DNA from: Akkermansia muciniphila
Lineage (GTDB): Bacteria; Verrucomicrobiota; Verrucomicrobiia; Limisphaerales; F1-80-MAGS106
Reading direction: 5' to 3'
Assembly (NCBI GenBank): GCA_945865375.1
Contig: CAMBEJ010000040.1
Location: forward strand, 1-36,487
Length of the DNA stretch: 36,487 bases
Of the stretch, positions 1 through 7,934 are shown piece by piece (positions within the stretch are counted from its first letter, which is position 1; each line of letters starts with the position of its first letter). The translations under genes were made by a program, and so were the position numbers. The notes beneath the pieces are model-generated. The model had not been told where the DNA came from, did no database searches, and was given only the letters and a program-made list of their open reading frames with translations.

Positions 1-91
1 ATTGACGCCAATGAACGCGAATCTGAAGGATCCTCTTGGATTGCAGGGCCCTTTTTACGTTCCATTCGCGTGGATTGGCGTTTATTCGCGG
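1..91. repeat. Intergenic inverted repeat at window edge
   Basis: Bases 1-23 and about 64-86 form imperfect inverted arms: ATTGACGCCAATGAACGCG on the left and ATTCGCGTGGATTGGCGTTT on the right, matching at about 19 of 23 positions. The transcript would fold into a long hairpin. It lies just beyond the 3' end of the minus-strand kinase remnant, so it may act as a terminator or be a mobile palindromic repeat. The left border may extend outside the window. Confidence 0.5.
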
Positions 92-119
92 GCAACCTCA
101 GAGCAGTTGCATTCCACCT

Positions 120-1568
120 TTAAACGGGTCGAATGCTCACGGCGAAGACCCCGTCGTCGGTGAAAACCCAGATATCCTGAGTTTCCGGCTCGATCAACAA
201 GGTCCAAAGTGTGGATAGGGTGGGCGTTTCCCCGGCGAAAGGCAGTTCTTGAGGCAGGCTGGATTGACCGCGTTTCCAGAAGTGAAACTTCCAGGGATGA
301 CTTTTGCCCGGATTGCCGATGGCGACAAACAACACGGCATCCAGGCCGGGATGATACACGGCTCCGGGCACGTTTTGGGGCCGCCAGCGTTGCACCGGCA
401 AAAGTGATGTCCAACGGTTGGTGGTTAAATCCAATTCCCAAAGGTCGTTGAGCTGGTGGAATTGTCCGTCGTAATCCTTTAAACCGGGAATGGGATTGCT
501 TTGCTTGCCGCTGGAGTTTCCGCGGCCGCTAAAGAGAAACCATCGACGAAAGCTCGGGTCCGGAAATAAGAGGGGGCCGACCCGGGGCCACGGAACAACC
601 GCCAAATCGACGATGTCCGTCCAGCCACCTTGAATGGGGACGTATTCTTTTCGCCGGTTGTGGGTGTGAAAATTGCCGTAACCTCCGAAAGAACCCACGC
701 GCCGGGAGATGGGATTCCAATAGAGAGCCCCGGTAAAATCCAGCTCATTCAGCTTTTGGGTACTGAGGGTGGTGAGCTGTTTTCCATCGAGTCCGGCGGA
801 AACCATGGTTCCGGTGACATCTTCAACCCCCCACATTTCACCGGTCTCAGGATGACGAATGCTGCGCATGCCACGTTTTGGTCCTTCGGGAAAGTGGTTT
901 TCGGCGTGCTTCCAGTTCCTCAGATCGAGGCGCTGCCAGAAGATGCCCATGGGTCGGTATGCCAGTGAGTAGAGCAGCCGATTCTTCCAATCGCAGGTCA
1001 GTTGCGTCCCCTCCCAGTATTCGTGAAGAAACCGTTGTGGCGGGAGTTTCCGCCAGACCGCTTGATATGAAGGTCGATTCCGCCAGATATAAAACATACC
1101 TGCGGCGCCTGTTGCGGCGACGGCTACTCGAATAGCGTTCCTGCGTGAGAACTGGCGGCTTCCCGGCGAAGCTCTTCGCAATTCCTCGAGCAGTTGCGCC
1201 GCCGAAGCGAAGCGGCCTGAGGGCCTTCCATCAGCGGCGCGCAGAAGGATTTGATTTAGCCGCCAACCGTGGGTGGACCAGTGGGGCGAAACCTGCAAAT
1301 CCTCGGGCAGGGAAGGAAAGCGAAACCGGTCAAGTCCCGTCCAGGTTTCATAGAGCGTTCTGCCCAGGGCGAACACGTCCATCGCGGGGGAACCCAAACC
1401 GTCCGGGGGCACGTACCCTTCGGTTCCAGGAAATTCCACGGGAGACCCTTCCTGCCCCACGGAACCATAGTCCGCCAGACAGAGTTCGCCTTTGAAAAAG
1501 AGCAGGTTCGCCGGTTTGACATCGCGATGAAGCAAACCGGCTTCATGAAGAATCCCAGGGACAGGCAA
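120..1568 (-). pseudogene. Truncated membrane Ser/Thr kinase with Kelch-like C-terminus
   Basis: The product opens inside the catalytic loop of a Hanks-type kinase: HRDVKPANLL at residues 14-23 (putative catalytic Asp16) and DYG in place of DFG at 33-35. A short C-lobe follows, then one membrane span near residues 142-164 and about 310 residues with Kelch-like features (FGGYGNFHTHN, LWELDLTTNRW). The whole N-lobe, including the glycine-rich loop and the ATP-binding Lys, is absent. Kinase similarity stops at GILHEAGL, and a TAA stop lies five codons upstream of the TTG start. The rest of the frame is intact for about 480 codons. Without an N-lobe it cannot be an active kinase, so I call it a 5'-truncated remnant. 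The C-terminal propeller could still be made if some upstream start is used. Confidence 0.65.
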
Positions 1569-2062
1569 ATTATTAGGGAAAGGTTATAGTATCCCCGGCG
1601 TGACAGTCTGGTTGGAGGGAGCAGTCGCAAGGGACAGACAGTCATTATTTCGTCCATGGACCGGGTTCAGGCAATCGAAGTAGATTGCGGGCACCGACCC
1701 CAATGCGTTGTTCAGATCGTTCCAGATCCTCCTGGAGTTTGGATTCGTCTGCTTGCAGCAACTCCTCGATATCGCCTTCTTGCCGATGGAGAAAGACGCC
1801 GCAAGAGGCTTTCAACCGTGGCATCATTGGATTCGGCACATTGGAGTCAAAACTCCGCTTGCTTAGGGTCGAACCCCAAGCGGTTGGGGATAGGCAGCGC
1901 CAGCTACGTGTCGCACCTGCTGGGCAAAACAAGAGGAGACGGAGCTACCTCACAAGTCGCTCCCGGTACGATGAGAATCCACTCATTGTCGATTGTTAGA
2001 ACTGACCCCAAGTAGAAAAATCTCTTGACGACTCTTCGGGGTGGCTCCATTTTTGTGCTACA
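1569..2062. other. Intergenic stretch without a recognisable gene
   Basis: Overlapping short open frames on both strands (for example 1645-1932 minus and 1685-1999 plus) match no family I know, and neither shows clear coding character. The stretch sits between the truncated kinase and the phd-vapC module. It may hold the debris of whatever removed the kinase N-lobe. No convincing promoter is seen: TTGACG near 2024 has no properly spaced -10, and TACAAT overlaps the phd start codon. Confidence 0.4.
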
Positions 2063-2314
2063 ATGAAAACGGCCACAGTTCGTGATCTAAGGAACCGCTA
2101 CACCAGTCTATTGCGTTGGATCAGTGCAGGGGAGGAAGTGTTGATCACGCAGCGAGGAGTTGTTATCGCGAGGTTAAGCCCTGAAACGCCACAGTCAGCC
2201 CAAGTCGTCAATTGGGCCGACAGTCCTGAAGTGCGGCGGGACCGCAGCCGCGATACCGTTCTCAGCGCCGGGCAAGCGGCCACGATCATCGCGGAGGCGG
2301 GCGGGAAATGGTAA
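2063..2314 (+). CDS. Type II antitoxin, Phd/YefM family
   Basis: This 83-residue protein begins MKTATVRDLRNRYTSLLRWISAGEEVLITQRGVV, the usual N-terminal DNA-binding fold of Phd/YefM antitoxins (beta-strand, 'lR..y..ll..i..Gee', then a strand ending IARL). The C-terminal half is charged and probably binds and neutralises the PIN toxin encoded next. Its stop codon overlaps the toxin start (ATGGTAA), a coupling typical of antitoxin-toxin operons. In such systems the antitoxin alone or in complex represses its own promoter. A diverged piece of the same gene lies at 3304-3378 on the other side of hicBA. Confidence 0.85.
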   Translation: MKTATVRDLRNRYTSLLRWISAGEEVLITQRGVVIARLSPETPQSAQVVNWADSPEVRRDRSRDTVLSAGQAATIIAEAGGKW

Positions 2315-2742
2315 TCTGCTGCGACACCAGTTTTCTGTTTTCGCTTTACGGAAGTGACGTCCATAGTCCGCGCGCCGTGGCTTGGACGGCACAATGCACG
2401 GCCCCCATCCGTTTGAATACACTGATCCACTACGAATTGGGAAACGCGCTTCGATTCGCGGAATTCCGGCGGGTTTTACGGACGGGAGAAGCGGCGCGAT
2501 ACTGGGCGCTCTTCGAGTTGGCAGTGACTCAGGGACGGCTGGTCGTGGAATCGTGCAATCTAGCCGACGTGCTGGATGAAGCGAGCCGGATCTCCGCCAC
2601 TCACACTTTGAAGGGTGGACACCGCGCGTTCGACATCATGCATGTGGCCGGCGCTCTTAATTTGAGGGCCACCGAATTCCTCACATTCGACGCAAACCAG
2701 AAGAAACTCGCCAAGGCCGAGGGACTCCATGTGCCGCTCTGA
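2308..2742 (+). CDS. PIN-domain toxin ribonuclease, VapC-like
   Basis: This 144-residue PIN-domain protein should be the toxic RNase of the pair. It keeps all the expected acidic residues: Asp6 in CCDTSF, Glu43 in HYELGNALR, Asp near 108 in AFDIMHVAGAL and Asp near 124 in TFDANQKKLA. These would hold the Mg2+ ions. The start overlaps the antitoxin stop by seven bases, so translation is coupled. The 3' end is 9 bp from the 3' end of the convergent hicA. With a complete active site this looks like a working module, unlike the PIN gene at 20226. Confidence 0.85.
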   Translation: MVICCDTSFLFSLYGSDVHSPRAVAWTAQCTAPIRLNTLIHYELGNALRFAEFRRVLRTGEAARYWALFELAVTQGRLVVESCNLADVLDEASRISATHTLKGGHRAFDIMHVAGALNLRATEFLTFDANQKKLAKAEGLHVPL

Positions 2743-2751
2743 TAAAACCAC

Positions 2752-2979
2752 TCAGTCCACCGTGTTCAGTTGCCGACCTCGCGGCCTGGCACCCACGTTG
2801 GGCCTGAGCATGCGTTTTTGGCGTTTGCGATCGGCGGCGTTCCGCACGACGGGGATGGTTTGCCGGTGCTGCTGCCAGAGGAGGAATTGATGGCGCGTGC
2901 CGGAGAACGGGCCGTCGAAGCCGAGAACGCGAAGTTTGCGGATGAATTCGCGCCGTTTAAGTGGTCGCCACGCGGCCAT
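2752..2979 (-). CDS. hicA: HicA-like mRNA interferase toxin with divergent tail
   Basis: The first 43 residues (WRPLKRREFIRKLRVLGFDGPFSG then RHQF) match the dsRBD-like HicA fold, including the catalytic His in the G-x-RHQF loop. HicA cleaves mRNA and is neutralised by HicB. The start lies inside the 3' end of hicB (23 bp overlap), in the antitoxin-first order. After 'TIP' the expected tail (usually SNAEYSVPQLR-like) is missing. Instead there is a basic stretch, RNAADRKRQKRML and onward, with no family resemblance in any of the three frames I checked. The tail may have been replaced by rearrangement, so activity is doubtful. Confidence 0.7.
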   Translation of the reverse strand: MAAWRPLKRREFIRKLRVLGFDGPFSGTRHQFLLWQQHRQTIPVVRNAADRKRQKRMLRPNVGARPRGRQLNTVD

Positions 2980-3220
2980 GTTGGATTTTGTTCAGATCAA
3001 TGCCGGCCAGCACGGGCAATTTGTGGCCGAGTTTCAGGCCGACCAGAATCCAGTCCTCCAACGTGGAACGTAGTTCGCCCTCACATCCACTCAGGGTTTG
3101 GCCGAACGCTGCCACACCTTTCAGTTTGGAGATTTCGCCCGCGAATGAGCCGTCTTCCAGCGTGTCGTAATGCGCCAGTTCCAGTGCGGCTTCAATGTAG
3201 GCAGTGAGCGGAAAAGTCAT
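2957..3220 (-). CDS. hicB: HicB-family antitoxin
   Basis: This 87-residue protein has the degenerate RNase H fold of the longer HicB type: MTFPLTAYIEAALELAHYDTL at the start, then GSFAGEISKLKGVAAFG, then ELRSTLEDWILVGLKLGHKLPVLAGIDL. It should bind and block the HicA product of the overlapping downstream gene. Both genes run convergent to phd-vapC, giving two toxin-antitoxin modules within 1.2 kb. No strong ribosome-binding site is visible before the ATG. Confidence 0.8.
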   Translation of the reverse strand: MTFPLTAYIEAALELAHYDTLEDGSFAGEISKLKGVAAFGQTLSGCEGELRSTLEDWILVGLKLGHKLPVLAGIDLNKIQHGRVATT

Positions 3221-3303
3221 GGAGAAAGGTTAAATTGTTTTGGGAGGAAAACAAGCCCGACGATTGCTGTGGGCGGCGGCTGCCACGGGGTCAATTCTTG
3301 TCT

Positions 3304-3378
3304 ATTATCGCAAGGTTAAGCCCTGAAACGTCGCAATCGGCCCAAGTCGTCAACTCGCGGGCGAGAACGTCCGAGTGA
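3304..3378 (+). pseudogene. Relic of a Phd-type antitoxin gene
   Basis: About 50 bp (3305-3354) repeat bases 2163-2212 of the intact phd gene with roughly six differences. The frame reads IARLSPETSQSAQVVNS, against IARLSPETPQSAQVVNW in the intact gene. Several changes are silent, and the frame then runs to a TGA at 3376. No start or N-terminal half remains. The relic shows that a second phd-like copy once stood downstream, before or after hicBA arrived between the two. Confidence 0.75.
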
Positions 3379-3449
3379 CTTCAAATTTGCCAGGTTGCGT
3401 GTGATTTAGCTGGCCAAGCCGAGGATGGGATCCCTACATTTCCTCTTAT

Positions 3450-4593
3450 ATGTTTGATGGGATTCGCCAACAGATAGTTGAACGTTCGGAAAAGCTGGGC
3501 CAGTTGCGGAGGTTTCTTTGACGTCGCCGGAGTGCGGAAACGTCTGGATGAACTCGACGCAATCATGGCGGGCGAATCCTTTTGGGCCAACCAGGATCAG
3601 GCTCAACGGTTGATTGAAGAGTCCAATGGGCTGCGCAGGAAGATCGATCCCATCCTTGATTCCGAGAAGCGGGTCGAGGACTTTTTGATACTCGCTGAGC
3701 TGGGTGAATCGGAACCCGAAGCCGCTCAAGCTGCCCTCGTGCAGGATATCGAGCGTGATCTGGCTAAATTCACACGGGATCTCGACGACATCGAGCTCAA
3801 GGTGCTGCTCAAAGGGCCTCACGACCGAAATAACTGCATTTTCAGTATCAACGCGGGCGCTGGCGGCACGGAGTCGTGCGACTGGGCGAGCATGTTGTTG
3901 CGGATGTACCAACGATGGTGCGAGTCGAGGGGGTGGGTCGTGGAGGTGAGCGACGCCCTCGCCGGGGAGACGGCGGGATTAAAGAGCGTGACCCTGATGG
4001 TCCGCGGAGAGAACGCCTACGGTTTTTGCAAAGCAGAGCGCGGGGTGCATCGGTTGGTTCGGATTTCTCCTTTTGACTCCAACAAACGGCGGCACACCAG
4101 TTTCGCGAGCGTGGACGCAATCGCGGAGGTGGAGGACGCGGGCGAGATCGTGATTCCTCCTGGCGATTTGCAGATCGACACGTTCCGGGCGGGTGGCAAA
4201 GGGGGGCAGAACGTGAACAAAGTGGAGACGGCGGTGCGAATCACGCATTTGCCCACTGGGACGGTGGCGGCATCTCAGGCGCAACGATCCCAGCTGCAAA
4301 ATCGCGCCACGGCCATGAAATTGTTGTTGTCCAAGCTCTATGCACAGCGGTTGGACGCCCAGAAGGCGGAAATGGAACGGTTTTATGGCGAGAAAGGCAG
4401 CGTGTCGTGGGGTAACCAGATCCGAAGCTATGTGTTCCAACCCTATCGCATGGTGAAGGACCTGCGGACTGGCGTTCAGACGAGCGATGTGCAGGGTGTG
4501 ATGGATGGTGATTTGGACACCTTTGTGAATGCCTGGCTCCGCGCGGGAGGGCCCATGAAGCGGATGGCAGGAATCAAAGATGAGGAAGATTAA
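3450..4593 (+). CDS. prfB: Peptide chain release factor 2 (programmed +1 frameshift)
   Basis: RF2 ends translation at UGA and UAA. The zero frame starts at ATG 3450 ([23 protein letters not shown], 23 codons) and hits TGA at 3519-3521. A +1 shift at CTT TGA C then continues with [12 protein letters not shown] to 4593, about 380 residues in all. The tripeptide codon reader SPF is at about residues 206-208 ([11 protein letters not shown]). The GGQ peptidyl-hydrolysis motif is at about 251-253 ([13 protein letters not shown]). Length and motifs are normal for RF2. The short first frame is the family's autoregulation: scarce RF2 lets the ribosome pause at UGA and slip. trpC follows after a heptamer repeat. 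Confidence 0.95.
3507..3522 (+). promoter_or_regulatory. prfB +1 recoding site
   Basis: The sequence CGGAGG TTT CTT TGA C holds an internal Shine-Dalgarno-like GGAGG three bases before the slippery CTT, then the in-frame UGA followed by C. Spacing and order are the same as in the Escherichia coli prfB site. Established work on RF2 shows that the internal SD pushes the ribosome forward one base at this stop. Confidence 0.93.
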
Positions 4594-4660
4594 GGATGGC
4601 AGGCGAGTGGAGAGCAGGTCTTGGGAAGGGGAGAACCTCCAATGCTTGGATCCGGATCGG

Positions 4661-4792
4661 GTCAACGTTCAACGTTCAACCCTGAACCCTGAACCTTGAA
4701 CCCTGAACCCTGAGCGTTGAGCGTTGAGCGCTGAACGTTGAACGTTGAACGTTGAACGTTGAACGTTGAACGTTGAACCCTGAACCCTGAAC
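4661..4792 (+). repeat. Heptamer tandem repeat array
   Basis: Bases 4681-4792 are exactly sixteen 7-bp units of the form NNTGARC: mainly GTTGAAC (six in a row) and CCTGAAC, with CTTGAAC, CCTGAGC, GTTGAGC and GCTGAAC variants. Just before them, 4667-4680 carries two copies of GTTCAAC, the reverse complement of GTTGAAC, so the array can fold back. It fills the gap between prfB and trpC and ends 34 bp before the trpC start. Seven is not a multiple of three, so it is not coding. Confidence 0.9.
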
Positions 4793-4826
4793 GAGACGAA
4801 CTCAATCACTGCAAACTCGGAGGCCA

Positions 4827-5636
4827 ATGAACATTCTGGACAGAATAGTTGCAGAAAAGCGGCTTGAAGTGTCGCGCCTTCCCCATGGCGCTTTGACCGT
4901 GGAGCAACTTCGCGACTCCCTCGCCCGTCGCGGTGGAGCGCGCGACTTTTTCGGTGCTTTGGAGCATCCGCGCTTCGGGGACATCGGGCTGATCGCGGAG
5001 ATCAAGAAGGCTTCACCCTCCGCCGGCGTGATCCGGGCGGATTTCGACCCTGTACGCATCGCGTTGGCTTATGAGAAAGCAGGCGCTTCCTGCCTGTCCG
5101 TGTTGACGGATGAATTGTTTTTTCAGGGGGAACTCAGTTTTTTGAAAGCCATCCGTGAAGCCGTGAGTCTGCCGCTTCTCAGGAAGGATTTCATTATTGA
5201 TGAACGCCAGATTCTGGAGTCGGTGGAGTGGGGAGCCGACGCGATTTTGCTGATTGTGGCGATTTTGACTGACGCGCAATTAGCGCATTTCCACCGGATA
5301 GCATCCGAGGCGGGTTTGTCGGTGTTGGTTGAAGTGCATGACGAGTTCGAACTTCACCGGGCCTTGGCGACGGGAGCGCGGCTGATCGGAGTCAACAATC
5401 GAGATCTGAAATCGTTCAAGGTTTCGCTGGCGACGACAGAGGTCTTGGCAGGGCTGATGGCACGGCATTCGGAAGGCAGGCCGGAGTCCTTGCTGGTAGC
5501 GGAGAGCGGCATTCGCACACGAGAAGACGTGGAGCGGTTGAAACGGTGCGGCTCCGGGGCGATCCTGGTGGGCGAGTCCCTCATGCGCTCCGGCGACATG
5601 GAGGGACAAGTCCGGAAATTGTTGGGGCTAGGTTAG
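4827..5636 (+). CDS. trpC: Indole-3-glycerol phosphate synthase
   Basis: This TIM-barrel enzyme of tryptophan synthesis closes the ring of CdRP to give indole-3-glycerol phosphate with loss of CO2 and water. The 269 residues are the usual length for a single-function TrpC. Family signatures occur in order: IAEIKKASPSAG, AGASCLSVLTDE, LRKDFIIDE, LVEVHDEFE, IGVNNRDLKSF, VAESGIRT and AILVGESLMR. These include the expected catalytic Lys, Glu and Asn positions. GGAGG sits three bases before the ATG, a tight but usable spacing. trpF follows 139 bp later, beyond a palindromic repeat, so trpC and trpF are probably cotranscribed. Confidence 0.95.
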   Translation: MNILDRIVAEKRLEVSRLPHGALTVEQLRDSLARRGGARDFFGALEHPRFGDIGLIAEIKKASPSAGVIRADFDPVRIALAYEKAGASCLSVLTDELFFQGELSFLKAIREAVSLPLLRKDFIIDERQILESVEWGADAILLIVAILTDAQLAHFHRIASEAGLSVLVEVHDEFELHRALATGARLIGVNNRDLKSFKVSLATTEVLAGLMARHSEGRPESLLVAESGIRTREDVERLKRCGSGAILVGESLMRSGDMEGQVRKLLGLG

Positions 5637-5643
5637 CGGTGCA

Positions 5644-5730
5644 TCCACAAGTTTTCAGTAGCTGCGGAAACCGACCAGCGGGCTTCAGTGAAGCCCGCCC
5701 ACGGTGGCTTTATCAGCGACAACTTGCGAA
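5644..5730 (+). repeat. 87-bp palindromic element, copy 1
   Basis: The element has short terminal inverted repeats (TCCACAAGTTT and CAACTTGCGAA) and a central perfect palindrome, GCGGGCTTCA-G-TGAAGCCCGC, at 5678-5698. A second 87-bp copy in the opposite orientation lies at 19929-20015. By eye the two share close to nine bases in ten. It separates trpC from trpF, so the RNA hairpin may modulate expression between them. It is too short to encode a transposase and would be a non-autonomous or REP-type element. Confidence 0.8.
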
Positions 5731-5775
5731 TGGTGCGCCTGGTTTGGTCTCGATGACATTCAAACTCGAACCCAT

Positions 5776-6408
5776 TTGAGAACACGGGTCAAAATCTGCG
5801 GTATTACGAATGAAGCCGATGCTCGGTTGGCGGTGGACGCCGGGGCCGATGCTCTGGGTTTCGTCTTTTATGAAAAAAGCCCACGATGCATTGGCGTTGA
5901 GGAAGTGAGGAGGATCATTGATGGATTGCCGCCTTACATTTCGAAGGTCGGCGTCTTCGTGAATGCGACGCTTGAACAGATTCGTGCGACGGTGTTTGGG
6001 TGCGGGTTGGATTCCGTGCAATTGCATGGCGAGGAACCCCCCGAATTTGCCGCCCAGATCACCTTCGCGAAATGTTACAAGGCCTTTCGAGTTCGAAACG
6101 AAGCGGCCTTGGCTTCACTCCCCGCGTTTCGAACTTGCGCGTGGCTCCTGGACAGCTACGTCGCGGGACAGATGGGAGGCACCGGAGAGCGCTTCAATTG
6201 GGACATTGCCTGGGCGGCGGTCGAACTGGGACGTCCGGTGATCTTGGCCGGGGGATTGACGCACGAGAACGTGTGTCAGGCGGTGCGGCAGGTGAGACCC
6301 TATGCCGTGGACGTCTCGAGCGGCGTCGAGGCAACCCCGGGCCGCAAAGACCCAGACAAGGTCCGGAAGTTTGTCGGGGAAGCAATAAAAGGCTGGGCAA
6401 CCGTGTAA
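5776..6408 (+). CDS. trpF: Phosphoribosylanthranilate isomerase
   Basis: TrpF converts N-(5-phosphoribosyl)anthranilate to CdRP, the step just before TrpC. Motifs in order: RVKICGITNEADA (catalytic Cys), GADALGFVFYEKSPR, VGVFVN, VQLHGEEPPEF, LLDSYVAGQMGGTGERFNW (catalytic Asp), VILAGGLTHENV and VDVSSGVEATPGRKD. The frame is open back to 5704, but that part reads through the palindromic repeat. I therefore place the start at TTG 5776, which gives MRTRVKICG and 210 residues, the normal family length. No clear Shine-Dalgarno is seen. Translation may depend on trpC. Confidence 0.93.
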   Translation: MRTRVKICGITNEADARLAVDAGADALGFVFYEKSPRCIGVEEVRRIIDGLPPYISKVGVFVNATLEQIRATVFGCGLDSVQLHGEEPPEFAAQITFAKCYKAFRVRNEAALASLPAFRTCAWLLDSYVAGQMGGTGERFNWDIAWAAVELGRPVILAGGLTHENVCQAVRQVRPYAVDVSSGVEATPGRKDPDKVRKFVGEAIKGWATV

Positions 6409-6462
6409 GTATTTGATAGAGATAAGGGAATACCAGTTCGACAAAGGCGCGCGGCTCTCATG

Positions 6463-6607
6463 CAGCAGTTCTCATTTTGATCGGCAGGGTGGGGCAGACC
6501 TCCCGGTCTGCCGGTTACGGAGGCCTCTGGCCCCGCGCGGAGTGGAACACTCCGCGAACCGGCAGGTCCGAGACCTTGCCCCACATTTTTCAAAATGAGA
6601 ACTGCTG
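6463..6607. repeat. 145-bp MITE-like element with perfect 18-bp ends
   Basis: The ends CAGCAGTTCTCATTTTGA (6463-6480) and TCAAAATGAGAACTGCTG (6590-6607) are exact reverse complements. The interior holds a second inverted pair rich in GGCAGACC/GGTCTGCC and CCGGCAGGTC. There is no coding capacity. It sits between trpF and the epimerase gene. Long perfect ends on a short non-coding body are what a miniature inverted-repeat transposable element looks like, though no target duplication was recognised. Confidence 0.8.
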
Positions 6608-6659
6608 GGCTCTCTGCCCGACCGCTATGCTGGCTTTGTTGAGGGGGAAGTCTGATATT

Positions 6660-7847
6660 ATGAATTCGCAGGCATCACGACGCAAGTTGAGCTCGGTCTC
6701 CATCATTATTATGGCCGCTTTAGGCTTCTGTTTGAGCGGTTGCCAAACGCCGGATTCCAGGGCGAGTGGTCCTGGCCCAAAAAGGAGTTTTGAAGTGACA
6801 AAGACCTTGTTTGGTAGGACTGCGGAGGGTGTGGCTGTCGATATCTACACACTGAAGAACAGTCATGGGATGGTGGCCCGGATCATGACCTACGGAGCGA
6901 CACTGACGGAATTACACGTGCCAGACAGAAACGGGAAGCTCGCGGATGTGACCCTTGGTTTCGACAATTTAGAGGCCTATCTGAAAGGGCATCCTTATTT
7001 CGGCTCGACCGCAGGGAGGGTTGCGAACCGGATAGCGAAGGGCCGTTTCACGCTGAATCAAAAGACCTACACTTTGGCCACGAATAACGGCCCAAACCAT
7101 CTGCACGGGGGCGTGAAAGGATTCGATAAGAGGGTTTGGATTGCCAGCACACGAGTCAGCGATGTGGGTGTCTCGATTGACTTCACCTACCGGAGTGTGG
7201 ATGGCGAGGAGGGCTACCCAGGGAACCTTGATGTGAAGGTCTCTTACACCCTGACAAACAAGGATGAGCTGCGGATCGATTACGAGGCCAGGACGGACGC
7301 CGACACGCCTGTGAATCTGACCAATCACTCCTATTTCAACCTTGCCGGACCCGGCGGTGGCACGATGCTGGGCCACGAGCTTCAGATCGATGCCGACCAG
7401 TTTACCCCCGTGGATGCCACGGGCATCCCGCTCGGGGAGAACCAATCGGTGAAAGGAACTGTGATGGATTTCACCAAACCCACGCTTATCGGGGCGCGGG
7501 TCAACGATGTGGGGGGTGACCCGGGCGGTTATGATCACAATTATGCGCTGAACAAGCCTGCCCCAGCGGGACTCAGCCTTGCTGCCAGGGTCTATGAACC
7601 CAAGAGCGGACGTGTGATGGAAGTGCTCACCACCGAACCTGGAGTGCAGTTTTACACGGGAAATTATCTGGACGGCTCACTCACGGGAAAGTCCGGGCAA
7701 GCCTATGTCAAGCGTCACGGTTTTTGTCTGGAATGCCAGCATTACCCCGATGCCATCAACCAACCGAAATTTCCGAGCGTGGTGCTGAAACCCGGCCAGA
7801 CTTACCGTCAGACGACTGTGCACCGATTCAGTGTTCGGAAAGGTTGA
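6660..7847 (+). CDS. Exported aldose 1-epimerase (mutarotase) lipoprotein
   Basis: This 395-residue galactose-mutarotase-like protein would interconvert alpha and beta anomers of aldoses. Catalytic features are present: NHLHGG and NLTNHSYFNLAG (the His pair), and EPGVQFYTGN carrying the general-base Glu. The N-terminus SSVSIIIMAALGFCLSGC is a lipoprotein signal with the lipobox Cys at residue 28, so the enzyme likely works on the periplasmic side. ATG 6660 is chosen because it gives this signal, and a GAGGGGGA stretch lies about 13 bases upstream. The open frame further upstream runs through the MITE-like element and is not used. Export suggests a role in using external sugars. Confidence 0.9.
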   Translation: MNSQASRRKLSSVSIIIMAALGFCLSGCQTPDSRASGPGPKRSFEVTKTLFGRTAEGVAVDIYTLKNSHGMVARIMTYGATLTELHVPDRNGKLADVTLGFDNLEAYLKGHPYFGSTAGRVANRIAKGRFTLNQKTYTLATNNGPNHLHGGVKGFDKRVWIASTRVSDVGVSIDFTYRSVDGEEGYPGNLDVKVSYTLTNKDELRIDYEARTDADTPVNLTNHSYFNLAGPGGGTMLGHELQIDADQFTPVDATGIPLGENQSVKGTVMDFTKPTLIGARVNDVGGDPGGYDHNYALNKPAPAGLSLAARVYEPKSGRVMEVLTTEPGVQFYTGNYLDGSLTGKSGQAYVKRHGFCLECQHYPDAINQPKFPSVVLKPGQTYRQTTVHRFSVRKG

Positions 7848-7934
7848 TCTACCCACACCTAGTTTCGCCGCAGACTCCTTGCTGCGGGCGATTTCACGCG
7901 CAGGACTATAATTTCGCTGCGGTGCAGCCACGAT

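Noticed and set aside
4661..4792. CRISPR array
   Set aside because: Units are contiguous 7-mers without unique spacers and there are no cas genes.
5704..5775. N-terminal extension of TrpF
   Set aside because: These codons lie in the palindromic element and add residues unlike any TrpF; the family starts at (M)RVKICGIT.
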